In this document: piece after piece, positions 15,248 to 22,885 of the stretch
Layout of the letters: each line of letters begins with the position of its first letter
How positions within the stretch are numbered: position 1 is the stretch's first letter
Source: JANXQG01 sp037147235
Lineage (GTDB): Bacteria; Planctomycetota; Planctomycetia; Pirellulales; Thermoguttaceae
Reading direction: 5' to 3'
Assembly: GCA_037147235.1 (NCBI GenBank)
Contig: JBAWVO010000066.1
Span: 1 to 24,931, forward strand
DNA length: 24,931 nucleotides
The notes under the pieces: model-generated
Told to the model about the DNA's origin: nothing
The model's database searches: none
What the model saw: only the letters and a program-made list of their open reading frames with translations
Translations under genes and position numbers: made by a program

Positions 15248-16759
15248 TTACAACGGCTCTCGCTTTCGTTCGGTGTTGAGTTCCGGCCCCTGCTTGAGAC
15301 GTTTATAGGTGACCTTGTAGTTCACAAGCTGCTTCTTGCCAGGCTTGAGATCGAGGAAATACTTGACATGGTTCTGATCCACTCGCTCGACTCGGCCGGG
15401 AACTTGGTGTAAATCGACGTAGGCCCCCTCTGCCTTAGAATCCCAGTCCTTCGGTTGTCCTTCTGGACCCCAGAGCACGACGTTGGCGTCAAACCGCCGC
15501 TCCAGCTCCACTTTGGCATCGACCGGCTTGCCTGAAACCAGTTCCTCCTCAAAGTATAATGTCTCGTCATAATCAATGAGGTCATGGTACAGGACGAAGT
15601 TATCGTCCAGTCGCCGCTTATACTGGCGGACCACGACATTCGTCGTCTGCTGGTCCTTCAGCCGGCGGTGAATCGTAATATCCTTATCGAGACCGACATT
15701 GACTTCGACCCGGTCGCCGATAGGGACATACTTTGTCTCGGTGCCGCCCACATAAGCCAGATCTTTGTTCTTGTACTCGGAGAAAAGCCGCACCATGCCG
15801 TTGGGCAAGGGCGACAAACCAAGATTCTCCATGGCCGATAGCTTCTTTTCCTTGCCCTTTTCGTCGAGCAGTTTGATATTCTTGAAGCGGTAGAACTTGG
15901 TGAATTGCTGGCCGCCATCACGGTCGGTGAGTTTGTAGAGGCATTCCAGCGGCACCTCGGCCGCCTTGAGAGCGATAAGTCGCTTGGGTTCTTTGTCTTT
16001 GATATCCTCGCGACCTTCGATGGTGAAGAGGAAGTATTCAGAAAGGCCTTGCTTTACGACTTCCTTTGGTGCCTCAGGTTTCCTGGCAAGTTGCTCCGCG
16101 TCCAGAATCGCGTTACTAAAAGCGAATCCCCTGGCTCCTGCTCCTGGCATCTTGGCCGGGGCCGAAGCTGCCGGGGCCGGACAAGGCACAGGCTGGTCGC
16201 CCGGCGGTGGCCTTCTCGCCAGGTCGGCGATCTTCTCCACGAGGTTGATATTACCCACCACCATGCGGGTCTGGGCATTGTCGTAAAGTTCGCCAGAGTT
16301 ATTGAAGACGCGGACGTAGCCGGTCACGTTGAGCTTGGTTTCGTCTTCATTCGCTACCCCCACGTAATCGGCCGCCCAGGTGATGCCGCTGGTGAAGTAA
16401 CGGATCTCGACAGGAATCTTACCAGCAATCTGACTTTTGATGTTCCATTGCAAGGCTTCATTGCGACCCGCTGGAAAGGTGGTGTCAACCAGATCGACCT
16501 TGTCCTGCTTGTCGAGGATACGAAACTCAATGCTTGTGGGGTCTATGAGCGTATTGGCCCAAGAGAACTGAATGCGGTTGATGCCCTCCTTCACGGTCAG
16601 CAAGCGATACTCCCGGACCATGGTGATGTCCTCGGAGTTATAAATAGTGAGCTGCGTACCTTCTCTGGTGGGGAAGGTACCTAGATCGACGGCAGCTTGG
16701 GCGGATGCCAAGAAGGCCAGAAACAGCGATAAAGACGGCCAAAATAGACGTTTAACCAT
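15248..16759 (-). CDS. Secreted DUF4139-domain protein, paralogue 3
   Basis: The protein is 503 residues with an N-terminal signal peptide (MVKRLFWPSLSLFLAFLASA, cleavage near AQA-AVD). The ATG at 16759 has AAAGGGA about 8 nt upstream. The sequence tracks paralogue 1 almost line by line: QLTIYNSEDITMVREYRLLT, FSWANTLIDPTSIEFRILD, YFTSGITWAADYVG, SPLPNGMVRLFSEYKNKDLA, GDRVEVNVG, and a DLKPGKKQLVNYKVTYKR end. The variable linker at about residues 190-235 is rich in Pro and Ala here (PVPCPAPAASAPAKMPGA), unlike the charged linker of paralogue 1. It is the first gene of the minus-strand block and is followed after 116 bp by the divergent paralogue. Function unknown; probably an exported envelope protein. 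Confidence 0.85.
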   Translation of the reverse strand: MVKRLFWPSLSLFLAFLASAQAAVDLGTFPTREGTQLTIYNSEDITMVREYRLLTVKEGINRIQFSWANTLIDPTSIEFRILDKQDKVDLVDTTFPAGRNEALQWNIKSQIAGKIPVEIRYFTSGITWAADYVGVANEDETKLNVTGYVRVFNNSGELYDNAQTRMVVGNINLVEKIADLARRPPPGDQPVPCPAPAASAPAKMPGAGARGFAFSNAILDAEQLARKPEAPKEVVKQGLSEYFLFTIEGREDIKDKEPKRLIALKAAEVPLECLYKLTDRDGGQQFTKFYRFKNIKLLDEKGKEKKLSAMENLGLSPLPNGMVRLFSEYKNKDLAYVGGTETKYVPIGDRVEVNVGLDKDITIHRRLKDQQTTNVVVRQYKRRLDDNFVLYHDLIDYDETLYFEEELVSGKPVDAKVELERRFDANVVLWGPEGQPKDWDSKAEGAYVDLHQVPGRVERVDQNHVKYFLDLKPGKKQLVNYKVTYKRLKQGPELNTERKREPL

Positions 16760-16887
16760 GATAATCCCTTTTGTTAGAGTTCCATCTATCGTAATACGGG
16801 GCCCGTGAATTCGCCACTAGCCCCGGAATAGACGTGGAATAGACGCTTGGCGGCGAGAATTAGTTCCAAGCCCCCAGGTTGGAAGAC

Positions 16888-16998
16888 TTAGCCGTCTACG
16901 AGATAGCCCCATACGGCAATCACAACCGATCCGATCAAGCCAGTTGCAACAATCAGCCGCACGCTTCGCAGTCCCAGCGACATGATTTGAAATGCCAT
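16888..16998 (-). CDS. Candidate 36-residue single-span membrane protein
   Basis: This short frame reads MAFQIMSLGLRSVRLIVATG and then a hydrophobic run, IGSVVIAVWGYLV, ending in DG-stop. One membrane segment (about residues 14-33) is clear. A GGTGG just before the start could serve as a weak ribosome site. It lies on the same strand as, and about 130 bp upstream of, the DUF4139 block. The coding claim rests on hydrophobicity only. Confidence 0.35.
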   Translation of the reverse strand: MAFQIMSLGLRSVRLIVATGLIGSVVIAVWGYLVDG

Positions 16999-18138
16999 TA
17001 CCACCGGTCTGTTGCTTTCCTATTCCCGCCGCATTCTACTTCCGCCACCAGCCACGGGCAACCAATCGCCAGTATCGCCGGTAGGCAACGCCCACCGCTC
17101 GTGCCGCCAGGTTGTCCACCCCCGGATAACAACCCGTCGGAGTGGGGCGGTCGCAAACCCCGTGTTTTCCCGAGGAATTCGCGGGTCGCGGACGATGGCT
17201 GAGTGGGCGAGTCACCTTGCTTGTGGGGTCGGTCGGCCCCGGCACGACGCAAAGCGGCAACGGCGATAAAGACAACCTCAGCCACAGGCTGGCGATGGTT
17301 CGGACACCGGTGACAACATGTCCATGGTGGTAGCTGACAGGATCTGCGATGCGGGCAGCTTGTGCCCAGAGCACGTCTTGTGATGGGACTGACGACCACC
17401 TAGTCGAGTGCATATACCACCTAGTAATCAGTGAGTCATTCCCCACAAGAGCGGTCATTGCCTCATTTGAGGCTCGCGGGGACGCCGAAACCTATCAGCC
17501 TCATTTGAGGCTCGTGGGGATGGCATTCATCCTGGCTCCCACCGGCTGCAACAGTAATTCGGAGTAGGCAGTGGTAAAGCGTGGGACTTGGCAGGTTTGG
17601 CCACAGGAGGGGGTGAAACGATGGCGAGCCGAAGCACAATTTTGTTGTTAAGATGAAAATCTAGGCACGGCGAGCTTGCCAGGAACAATCAACTTGGGCC
17701 TCAACTGCCCATCCGGCCGCTTTCCATTGGTCATCGTCGATAGCGAAAATAGGCATTCTTGGTCACAGGGTTAATGGATCGCAGAATGCGTCCTGAGCGA
17801 GCCTGTTGGAGAAGGCGAAGAATACCGTGGTCAATCAGGTGCCGACGTTCGCGCTTCCGCCTTGACATTCCACGAATCGCCAGTGCATTTGAGCGTGGTG
17901 ACGGCGGGGTAGGATCGGCTATTTGAATTCGTCGTCCAAGGGGATTGGGAATCCAGTAGAACCACCAATAAGTGGCACTTAGGCGACCTTGGAATCTCAA
18001 AAATGTGGTTCAGGCAACTCTAGCTTGTAGGTTCACCATGTGCGAACAAATCGTGCCTCACGGGACGGAATATTCGGCATGTTCCGTGCAAGCGGTTCGT
18101 CAAGCCAGCCTAATCCAAGCGGTCTGCCCAATTCAGAT
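16999..18138. other. Intergenic region of about 1.1 kb without a convincing gene
   Basis: Several long frames exist on both strands (for example 17036-17458 and 17731-18000, minus), but none shows a recognisable domain, signal peptide or reliable start. A near-duplicate 25-bp palindromic unit (GCCTCATTTGAGGC followed by TCGCGGGGACG or TCGTGGGGATG) occurs at about 17460 and 17499. The stretch may contain decayed genes downstream of the tspO remnant. Confidence 0.5.
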
Positions 18139-18288
18139 TCAGTTTATTCGCCAAATGACCAAATTCAAGACGCTGGCGAAGCTAACCCAGACCAGATACG
18201 GCAGAAGCAGAATGCCTGATACCGAAGACCGCTGCCAAAACGTCAACATCGTCGCCGCAATGACCGTCCAGAGTAGAAGCACTTCCAC
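18139..18288 (-). pseudogene. tspO: tspO remnant: C-terminal 49 codons only
   Basis: Read from the GTG at 18288 on the minus strand, the frame encodes VEVLLLWTVIAATMLTFWQR, then SGILLLPYLVWVSFASVLNL, then VIWRIN-stop. This matches the last one and a half membrane helices of TspO/MBR proteins (VAATMxxFF...LFVPYLIWATAATGLNFExxRLN in Rhodobacter). Full TspO has about 150-160 residues and five helices; the first roughly 105 residues are absent. The segment begins 6 nt after the glutathione peroxidase stop codon in the same frame, so a deletion probably joined the two. It might still be translated by coupling from the GTG, but a one- or two-helix product cannot be normal TspO. Confidence 0.7.
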
Positions 18289-18294
18289 GAACGA

Positions 18295-18876
18295 TCACTT
18301 CTCCAACTCTGCCTCGATTACCTTCAGCACGTCGGGATCTTCAGGTTTTGTTCGAGGGCCGAAACGAGCAACAATTTCCCCGTTGCGGCCAACGACGAAC
18401 TTCTCGAAGTTCCAGCTAATCTTTCCCGGCCCGACAGGCTTCGTATCGAGTGCGGTCAAGTTTTTGTAGAAATCGCAGGCTGCTTCACCGTTGACCTCGA
18501 CCTTGGCGAACATATCGAAACTGACGCTGTAGTTGATCCGACAGAACTCTTTGATCTCCTCGGCAGTTCCCGGCTCCTGGGAAAGGAATTGATTGCAGGG
18601 AAAGCCCAGGATCACCAGCCCATTCTTGGCATACTTTTCGTGTAATGCCTGGATCTCCTTGTACTGGGGCGTCAGGCCGCACTTACTCGCCACATTGACG
18701 ATCAGCACGACCTTTCCCTGGTATTTGCTCAGGTCAACGTCTTTCCCGTCCAGGGTTTTCATAGTGAAATTAAGTGGTTTTGCCAATTTCCTTATCTCCT
18801 TTTCGATGGCGTTCGACGACTGGCAGCCGATCAGTGCGGCAGTAGCAAACAAGGCAAGCGGCAACACTCGTGGCAT
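18295..18876 (-). CDS. Glutathione peroxidase, lipoprotein
   Basis: This is a 193-residue thiol peroxidase of the glutathione peroxidase family, which reduces peroxides using thioredoxin or glutathione. The N-terminus has a lipobox (LIGC, Cys18), so it is probably anchored in a membrane and acts outside the cytoplasm. The peroxidatic Cys66 is in NVASKCGLTPQY, Gln96 is in GFPCNQF, and Trp155-Asn156 are in WNFEKFVV, giving the full catalytic tetrad. Cys rather than selenocysteine is present. Additional Cys94 and Cys112 are candidates for the resolving Cys. It is divergent from rubrerythrin with about 217 bp between them, which suggests a shared oxidative-stress setting. Confidence 0.92.
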   Translation of the reverse strand: MPRVLPLALFATAALIGCQSSNAIEKEIRKLAKPLNFTMKTLDGKDVDLSKYQGKVVLIVNVASKCGLTPQYKEIQALHEKYAKNGLVILGFPCNQFLSQEPGTAEEIKEFCRINYSVSFDMFAKVEVNGEAACDFYKNLTALDTKPVGPGKISWNFEKFVVGRNGEIVARFGPRTKPEDPDVLKVIEAELEK

Positions 18877-19030
18877 AGTTCTTTTCTCCTTGCGACATTA
18901 TTCGTACGACGTTGGAAATCGGATGTTCCGCTCTCGGACTCCCCCGTTGCTGGAATTATTGCGTGTCCGTCCAGTAAAGCAAGGGCATTGGCCTGCTACT
19001 CCCCGAAACAATGGTTGCCCGGCCCCCGTA

Positions 19031-19057
19031 TTGCAGTTGGATGCCGCAGTGTAAAAT
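19031..19057 (+). promoter_or_regulatory. Candidate promoter for the rubrerythrin operon
   Basis: TTGCAG (19031-19036) and TAAAAT (19052-19057) stand 15 nt apart, slightly short of ideal. The -10 box matches consensus at five of six positions and would give a leader of about 30 nt. Confidence 0.4.
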
Positions 19058-19093
19058 GGTAGAAAATCCCAGCCCAAAACCGAGGAGAATCTT

Positions 19094-19594
19094 ATGTCCA
19101 CCACCGACAACCTTCAAGCCGCATTCGCCGGAGAAAGCCAAGCCAACCGTAAATACCTTGCTTTCGCTGCCAAGGCCGACGCCGAAGGTCATCCCCTGAT
19201 CGCCAAACTGTTCCGTGCCGCTGCTGCTGCGGAAACTGTTCATGCCCACGCTCACCTGCGGGTCATGGGCGGCGTGAAGGACACAAAGCAGAATCTTCAA
19301 GCCGCCATCGAAGGCGAAGGATATGAGTTCAAGGAAATGTATCCCGGCTTCATCAAGGAAGCTGAGGCAGAAGGCAACAAGGCGGCGATAATTTCGTTCC
19401 GTAACGCCAACGCCGTCGAGAAAACGCACTACGACCTCTACAGCAAGGCACTGGAAACCCTGGAGAAGGGAAAGGATTTGCCCTCTGCCACGATATACGT
19501 CTGTGATGTCTGCGGCCATACGCATGTCGGCGAGGCCCCCGACAAGTGCCCGGTCTGCGGTGCATCCAGATCGAAGTTCAGGGAAGTGGTGTAG
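19094..19594 (+). CDS. Rubrerythrin
   Basis: This is a 166-residue peroxide-scavenging non-heme diiron protein. An N-terminal four-helix ferritin-like domain (about residues 1-130) supplies ligands such as Glu14 (FAGESQA), Glu47 and His50 (ETVHAHAH), and Glu109 and His112 (NAVEKTHYDLY). A C-terminal rubredoxin-like domain has Cys137, Cys140, Cys152 and Cys155 (CDVCGHTH and CPVCGAS). It reduces hydrogen peroxide to water using electrons passed through the rubredoxin site. The start is supported by GAGGAG six nt before the ATG. It is the first gene of a plus-strand cluster whose next gene begins 2 nt after its stop. Confidence 0.95.
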   Translation: MSTTDNLQAAFAGESQANRKYLAFAAKADAEGHPLIAKLFRAAAAAETVHAHAHLRVMGGVKDTKQNLQAAIEGEGYEFKEMYPGFIKEAEAEGNKAAIISFRNANAVEKTHYDLYSKALETLEKGKDLPSATIYVCDVCGHTHVGEAPDKCPVCGASRSKFREVV

Positions 19595-19596
19595 TC

Positions 19597-20268
19597 ATGC
19601 TTAACGACGGTGATCGAGGCGTTATCATTCAGCGGGATCGGGAGACCTATGCCGTAGCTCCCCATTTGCCCTGCGGCATGGTCACGCCCGAGACCTTGCG
19701 TAAAGTGGCCGATGTTGCGGAGAAGTACAAGGCTCAAGCCATCAAGGTGACGAGTGCCGCTCGCATCGCTCTTATCGGCATCAAGGAAGAGGATGTCGAT
19801 GCCATTTGGGCCGACTTGGGCATGGACGCGGGCAACGTGGTCGGAATCTGCGTCCGCAGCGTGAAAGCCTGCCCAGGCACGACCTACTGCAAACGAGGGC
19901 AGCAGGATAGCCTTGCTGTTGGCCTTGCCTTGGATAAAAAATACCACGGCATGGAAATGCCTGGGAAGATGAAGATCGGCGTCAGCGGTTGCCCGAATCA
20001 GTGTGCCGAAACCAGCTTCAAGGACATCGGATTGGTTGGCATTCCCAAAGGTTGGCGAGTTTACGTGGGCGGAAACGGTGGTGCTAATCCTCGGATTGCG
20101 GTATCGCTGGCCCAGCGGATCGACACGGAGCATGTTCTCGCTCTCGTTGAGAAAATCATCGACTACTATCGGGCCAATGCGAAGCCAAGAGAGCGAATGG
20201 GCAAGATGGTCGAACGGCTGGGACTGGAAGACATGGAAGAATCACTGGGACTGGGCACGGATTCCTGA
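19597..20268 (+). CDS. Small siroheme/4Fe-4S nitrite or sulfite reductase-like protein
   Basis: The protein is 223 residues from the ATG at 19597, two nt after the rubrerythrin stop, so translation is probably coupled. The longer frame from 19546 would overlap rubrerythrin and is not preferred. An N-terminal ferredoxin-like half-domain (about residues 1-70) contains HLPCGMVTPETLRKVADVA. It precedes the siroheme and Fe4S4 site, with Cys92-x5-Cys98 (ACPGTTYCKRG) and Cys132-x3-Cys136 (GCPNQCAE). This is the cysteine spacing of assimilatory and dissimilatory sulfite/nitrite reductases and of the NirB C-terminal domain. The protein has no flavin or ferredoxin domain of its own and so needs an electron donor. 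Pairing with rubrerythrin suggests reduction of a nitrogen or sulfur oxide under stress, which is inference. Confidence 0.85.
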   Translation: MLNDGDRGVIIQRDRETYAVAPHLPCGMVTPETLRKVADVAEKYKAQAIKVTSAARIALIGIKEEDVDAIWADLGMDAGNVVGICVRSVKACPGTTYCKRGQQDSLAVGLALDKKYHGMEMPGKMKIGVSGCPNQCAETSFKDIGLVGIPKGWRVYVGGNGGANPRIAVSLAQRIDTEHVLALVEKIIDYYRANAKPRERMGKMVERLGLEDMEESLGLGTDS

Positions 20269-20295
20269 ATCGATGTGCATGGAAGTAAGAGGATA

Positions 20296-20883
20296 ATGGA
20301 ACAACCATCTCCCGCAGTCGTGAAGAAAATCCAAGCACTGGCCAAGCTCGCCGCTGATCTTCGCCAAGGCCAGCATTTCAACATCACCCGTCTGACCGTA
20401 ATCAAGAGCCTCTGTTCGGACCCCGACGCCGCTGCCAAATTCGTTTTCTACATTGCTAAGTTGGCCCAGCGGCAATTCAAGGCCCGTTGCACTGACAATA
20501 CGAAAGCGACGAAACGACAACAGTATGGGCGGTTGATCGCTGCTGCTATTTCGGCGATGTCCTGTTGCCTGAAGTCCCCCACGGAAAAGGCTGAATCCAC
20601 GCTCTGGGAACTATACGAACAGGCGAAGGAAGCCCAAAACAAGGTCGAGCATCAGCAATGGGCCGACGTGCGGATCATCGAATGCTGGGAACTGTTGATC
20701 GTGGAAAAGGCGATGGAATGCATGCTGCATCCGATGCATGCCTCGATCATTGGATACCAAGTGGCAAGGAAGTGGGCCGAGAAATACGACTCGCATTACG
20801 GGACCGGGCTAATTCCCACGTCGGCTCCGATGGTCGAGGATATCGCAGCGTTTTGGGAGCGACATTTTCTGGATCGGGGATGA
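20296..20883 (+). CDS. Uncharacterised helical protein, third gene of the rubrerythrin operon
   Basis: The protein is 195 residues from the ATG at 20296, chosen because AAGAGG precedes it; an earlier in-frame ATG at 20275 lacks this. I do not recognise the family. It is alpha-helix-rich and charged, with no signal peptide or membrane span. A segment ITRLTVIKSLCSDPDAAAKF follows a basic N-terminus, and an acidic-aromatic C-terminus reads MVEDIAAFWERHFLDRG. Cysteines are scattered (SLCSD, RCTD, SCCLK, IECWEL) without a CxxC motif. It follows the siroheme protein by 27 bp on the same strand and is probably co-expressed with it. Confidence 0.75.
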   Translation: MEQPSPAVVKKIQALAKLAADLRQGQHFNITRLTVIKSLCSDPDAAAKFVFYIAKLAQRQFKARCTDNTKATKRQQYGRLIAAAISAMSCCLKSPTEKAESTLWELYEQAKEAQNKVEHQQWADVRIIECWELLIVEKAMECMLHPMHASIIGYQVARKWAEKYDSHYGTGLIPTSAPMVEDIAAFWERHFLDRG

Positions 20884-20931
20884 AGGAAGGTGGGGCGTTG
20901 CAGTTCTTGGCATCAATGCCAGAGCCAGCCA

Positions 20932-21345
20932 TCAATCAAACATCATAATCCCTTTGCCCTTCTCGACATTGAATGTATGCTTACCGCACTTTGGGCAGCA
21001 ATCGAAGCCGGGACTATTTCTATCGGCGGGTTTCAGACGAAGCGGCATGAACGGCTTGGTGCAGTCGGGGCACTTGTAAACTTCAATCATCTCGCCGTTG
21101 GCCGAGTCCCACACCTTGGCAATCGGGTCAGGCTTCTTCTCTCCACGCTTCCAGGTGACGTAGACGAACTTCTTGGATTCCGGGCAGAATCCGGTCATCT
21201 GATGAAACCCCATCCCGCCGCCAATCAGAACTTGGGACGAGTAGCCGCAATTCGTGCATTTCATTGGGTAGCCAGTTCCGGCAATAGCGGCAAAAGCGGG
21301 AATAAGCACGATTGCCAACGTCGCAAGCAATGTTCTCTTGGTCAT
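20932..21345 (-). CDS. Secreted zinc-ribbon-like protein
   Basis: The protein is 137 residues with a signal peptide (residues 1-22, MTKRTLLATLAIVLIPAFAA). Cysteine pairs are visible: CTNC (30-33), FCPES (54), CPDC (92-95) and CCPKC (116-120). This suggests two zinc ribbons or rubredoxin-like knuckles outside the cytoplasm. AAGGAG six nt before the ATG supports the start. The family is not recognised. It converges on the rubrerythrin operon and is followed upstream by another small secreted cysteine-rich gene on the same strand, so the two may act together in metal or redox handling (inference). Confidence 0.75.
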   Translation of the reverse strand: MTKRTLLATLAIVLIPAFAAIAGTGYPMKCTNCGYSSQVLIGGGMGFHQMTGFCPESKKFVYVTWKRGEKKPDPIAKVWDSANGEMIEVYKCPDCTKPFMPLRLKPADRNSPGFDCCPKCGKHTFNVEKGKGIMMFD

Positions 21346-21472
21346 TTTGAACTCCTTGAAAGGTGGAAAAGATTGTGACAGTTCTGGTACGATTAACGGT
21401 CTCAGCGGTATCGGGCCGATGATTCACATTTTCATGTCAAGAACAAGATTCAGGGTAACTGAGAAGGAAAGC

Positions 21473-21495
21473 AGCCGCTCCCTTGTGGAGCGGCT
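21473..21495 (-). terminator. Hairpin downstream of the CxxCxGxG gene
   Basis: AGCCGCTCC (21473-21481) pairs with GGAGCGGCT (21487-21495) around a 5-nt loop. On the minus strand it lies about 55 nt after the stop of the gene at 21550-21870 and is followed by a mildly T-rich stretch, so a weak terminator is plausible. Confidence 0.5.
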
Positions 21496-21549
21496 TAATC
21501 TTGTGCTTTCGTTTAGCTATTGGCATGAACAACGCCGTCAGCATGCGAC

Positions 21550-21870
21550 CTACTTCTGACCGGTGCCGTTGCAACTAGAGCACTTCTGCCACCCTCGACC
21601 ATTACAGAACGAGCATTGGAAGGAGCCGCTCCGGCCAGTGCCTTTGCACGAAAAGCAATTGAATGGGCCGTTGCCGGATCCATTGCATGAGGGACACGCA
21701 GCCATCCGCTGTTGTGACGTAAGATCACCGTTTTCACAAACGGCAGTCGAATGATGGTTGTGGCACGCACAAGCCTGTGGATCGGTTGACCCAGGCTTGG
21801 CGAAGGCCCAGCTTCCGATAAACAGTCCAACCACGGCAATTGCAGCCACGAACGCTTTGAACTTCAACAT
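21550..21870 (-). CDS. Secreted DnaJ-type cysteine-rich (CxxCxGxG) protein
   Basis: The protein is 106 residues from the ATG at 21870, where AGGAG stands 6 nt upstream; the ATG at 21876 would be too close to it. A signal peptide (MLKFKAFVAAIAVVGLFIGS, cut near AFA-KPG) is followed by a Cys/His cluster (ACACHNHH) and then four repeats of CxxCxGxG: CPSCNGSG (59-66), CFSCKGTG (72-79), CSFCNGRG (86-93) and CSSCNGTG (97-104). These are the zinc-binding repeats of the DnaJ central domain, here without a J domain and apparently exported. Such free-standing domains may assist disulfide or metal handling. The exact role is unknown. Confidence 0.75.
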   Translation of the reverse strand: MLKFKAFVAAIAVVGLFIGSWAFAKPGSTDPQACACHNHHSTAVCENGDLTSQQRMAACPSCNGSGNGPFNCFSCKGTGRSGSFQCSFCNGRGWQKCSSCNGTGQK

Positions 21871-22885
21871 GACCATCTCCTCAAAAGAAAACCAGCGGGC
21901 AAAGATCGGAGGCCCGCTTTCTCCGCAAGTACATGAATATCTTGGAATTCAACGAACTGGCGACGGGTTTTGCGATACTCGCATTGTAGGGCGACCAGCT
22001 AGAAAGGCAAGCGGATGGCTAAAGATTGCTTTTCGCCGCCCATCTTCACCAGCATCTTCAGCCCAAACTGCACCTCATGTCCGCAACCAATGCTCCGCCC
22101 CCAGCCTTCAACTAGCCTCGGCAACAGCCACTTCAGAACCAGCTTCAAACACAGGCCGCTAGAGGCATATTCCAGCCCGTGTGCTGGAGTTTGGTGCTGA
22201 AAAGCCGTCTGAAAACGAGGCTGAACATCGTGGTCGAGATTGCTTTTGGGTCCGAGACCTACGGCCCACTACTATTTTGGCATCTTCACAAGCGACTTCA
22301 ACGAGGCTTTCACACCCAGCCGATACAGAGTTCTTGAAAAACGGGCTGAAAAGCGAGTCTGCAATCAGTGCTAGCAGGCAGCCCAGCGGAACATGCATGA
22401 TGGTTCAGGCGGTGAAAACCCTCCCAACCTTGACGAGCATGTATACATCGGCTGCTATGCTACGCTACACAACACCAACTTCACCGCCAACTTCGCACCA
22501 GACTTCAACTGACGAGAGAGCGTGTCGATTCTGAGGCAGTTTGAACGATTGACCATGAAAACGGTGGTGGCCGTAATGGTGGGGGCGAAGCTGACGTGGC
22601 GAGTTGAAGACGGGGGTGCAGTAGCGAGTGGAATGCGTGGAAAAAGTGGCGGCGAGAAGACGAGGCTGAAGACGAAGATATAGTGGCGAGTTGAAGACGA
22701 AGATAAAGTGGCCATTTGAAACCGAAGCTGAAGACGAGGCTGAAGTGGCGAGTTGAAGACGAAGCTGAAGATGGCTGTCGGCAAGGAGTTGCGACCCCTT
22801 GAAAACAGCAGGCCCGATTGACGGTGGTGAAGCCAGCGACGAAGATGATTGCGAAGCCTATGATCAAAACAGAGGTGCAACCACC
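21871..22885. repeat. Gene-free stretch of degenerate CTTC/GAAG repeats in opposite orientation
   Basis: No gene start with a ribosome site or domain is recognisable. At 22040-22150 and 22280-22310 the plus strand is rich in CTTCA-type words (GCATCTTCAGCC, CCTTCAACTAGCC, GCGACTTCAACGAGG). At 22580-22775 the complementary form dominates, with GTGGCGAGTTGAAGACG repeated near 22597, 22684 and 22745 and related units at about 22646 and 22712. Spacing is irregular (about 28-50 bp). The two halves therefore form a degenerate inverted arrangement. Long open frames on both strands are produced by the stop-poor repeat words. Confidence 0.5.

Noticed and set aside
15131..15248. Longer start for the middle DUF4139-like gene
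   Set aside because: The extra 39 codons translate an inverted repeat and would place the signal peptide internally.
17036..17458. 140-codon minus-strand ORF
   Set aside because: It has no hydrophobic core pattern, domain or ribosome site, and its composition fits chance in GC-rich DNA.
17458..17524. CRISPR array
   Set aside because: Only two repeat-like units with a gap of about 14 nt, no spacers of normal length, and no cas genes in the window.
17731..18000. 89-codon minus-strand ORF with a basic Arg-rich C-terminal half
   Set aside because: It begins with TTG, has no ribosome site and resembles no known family. It may be a decayed gene but cannot be supported.
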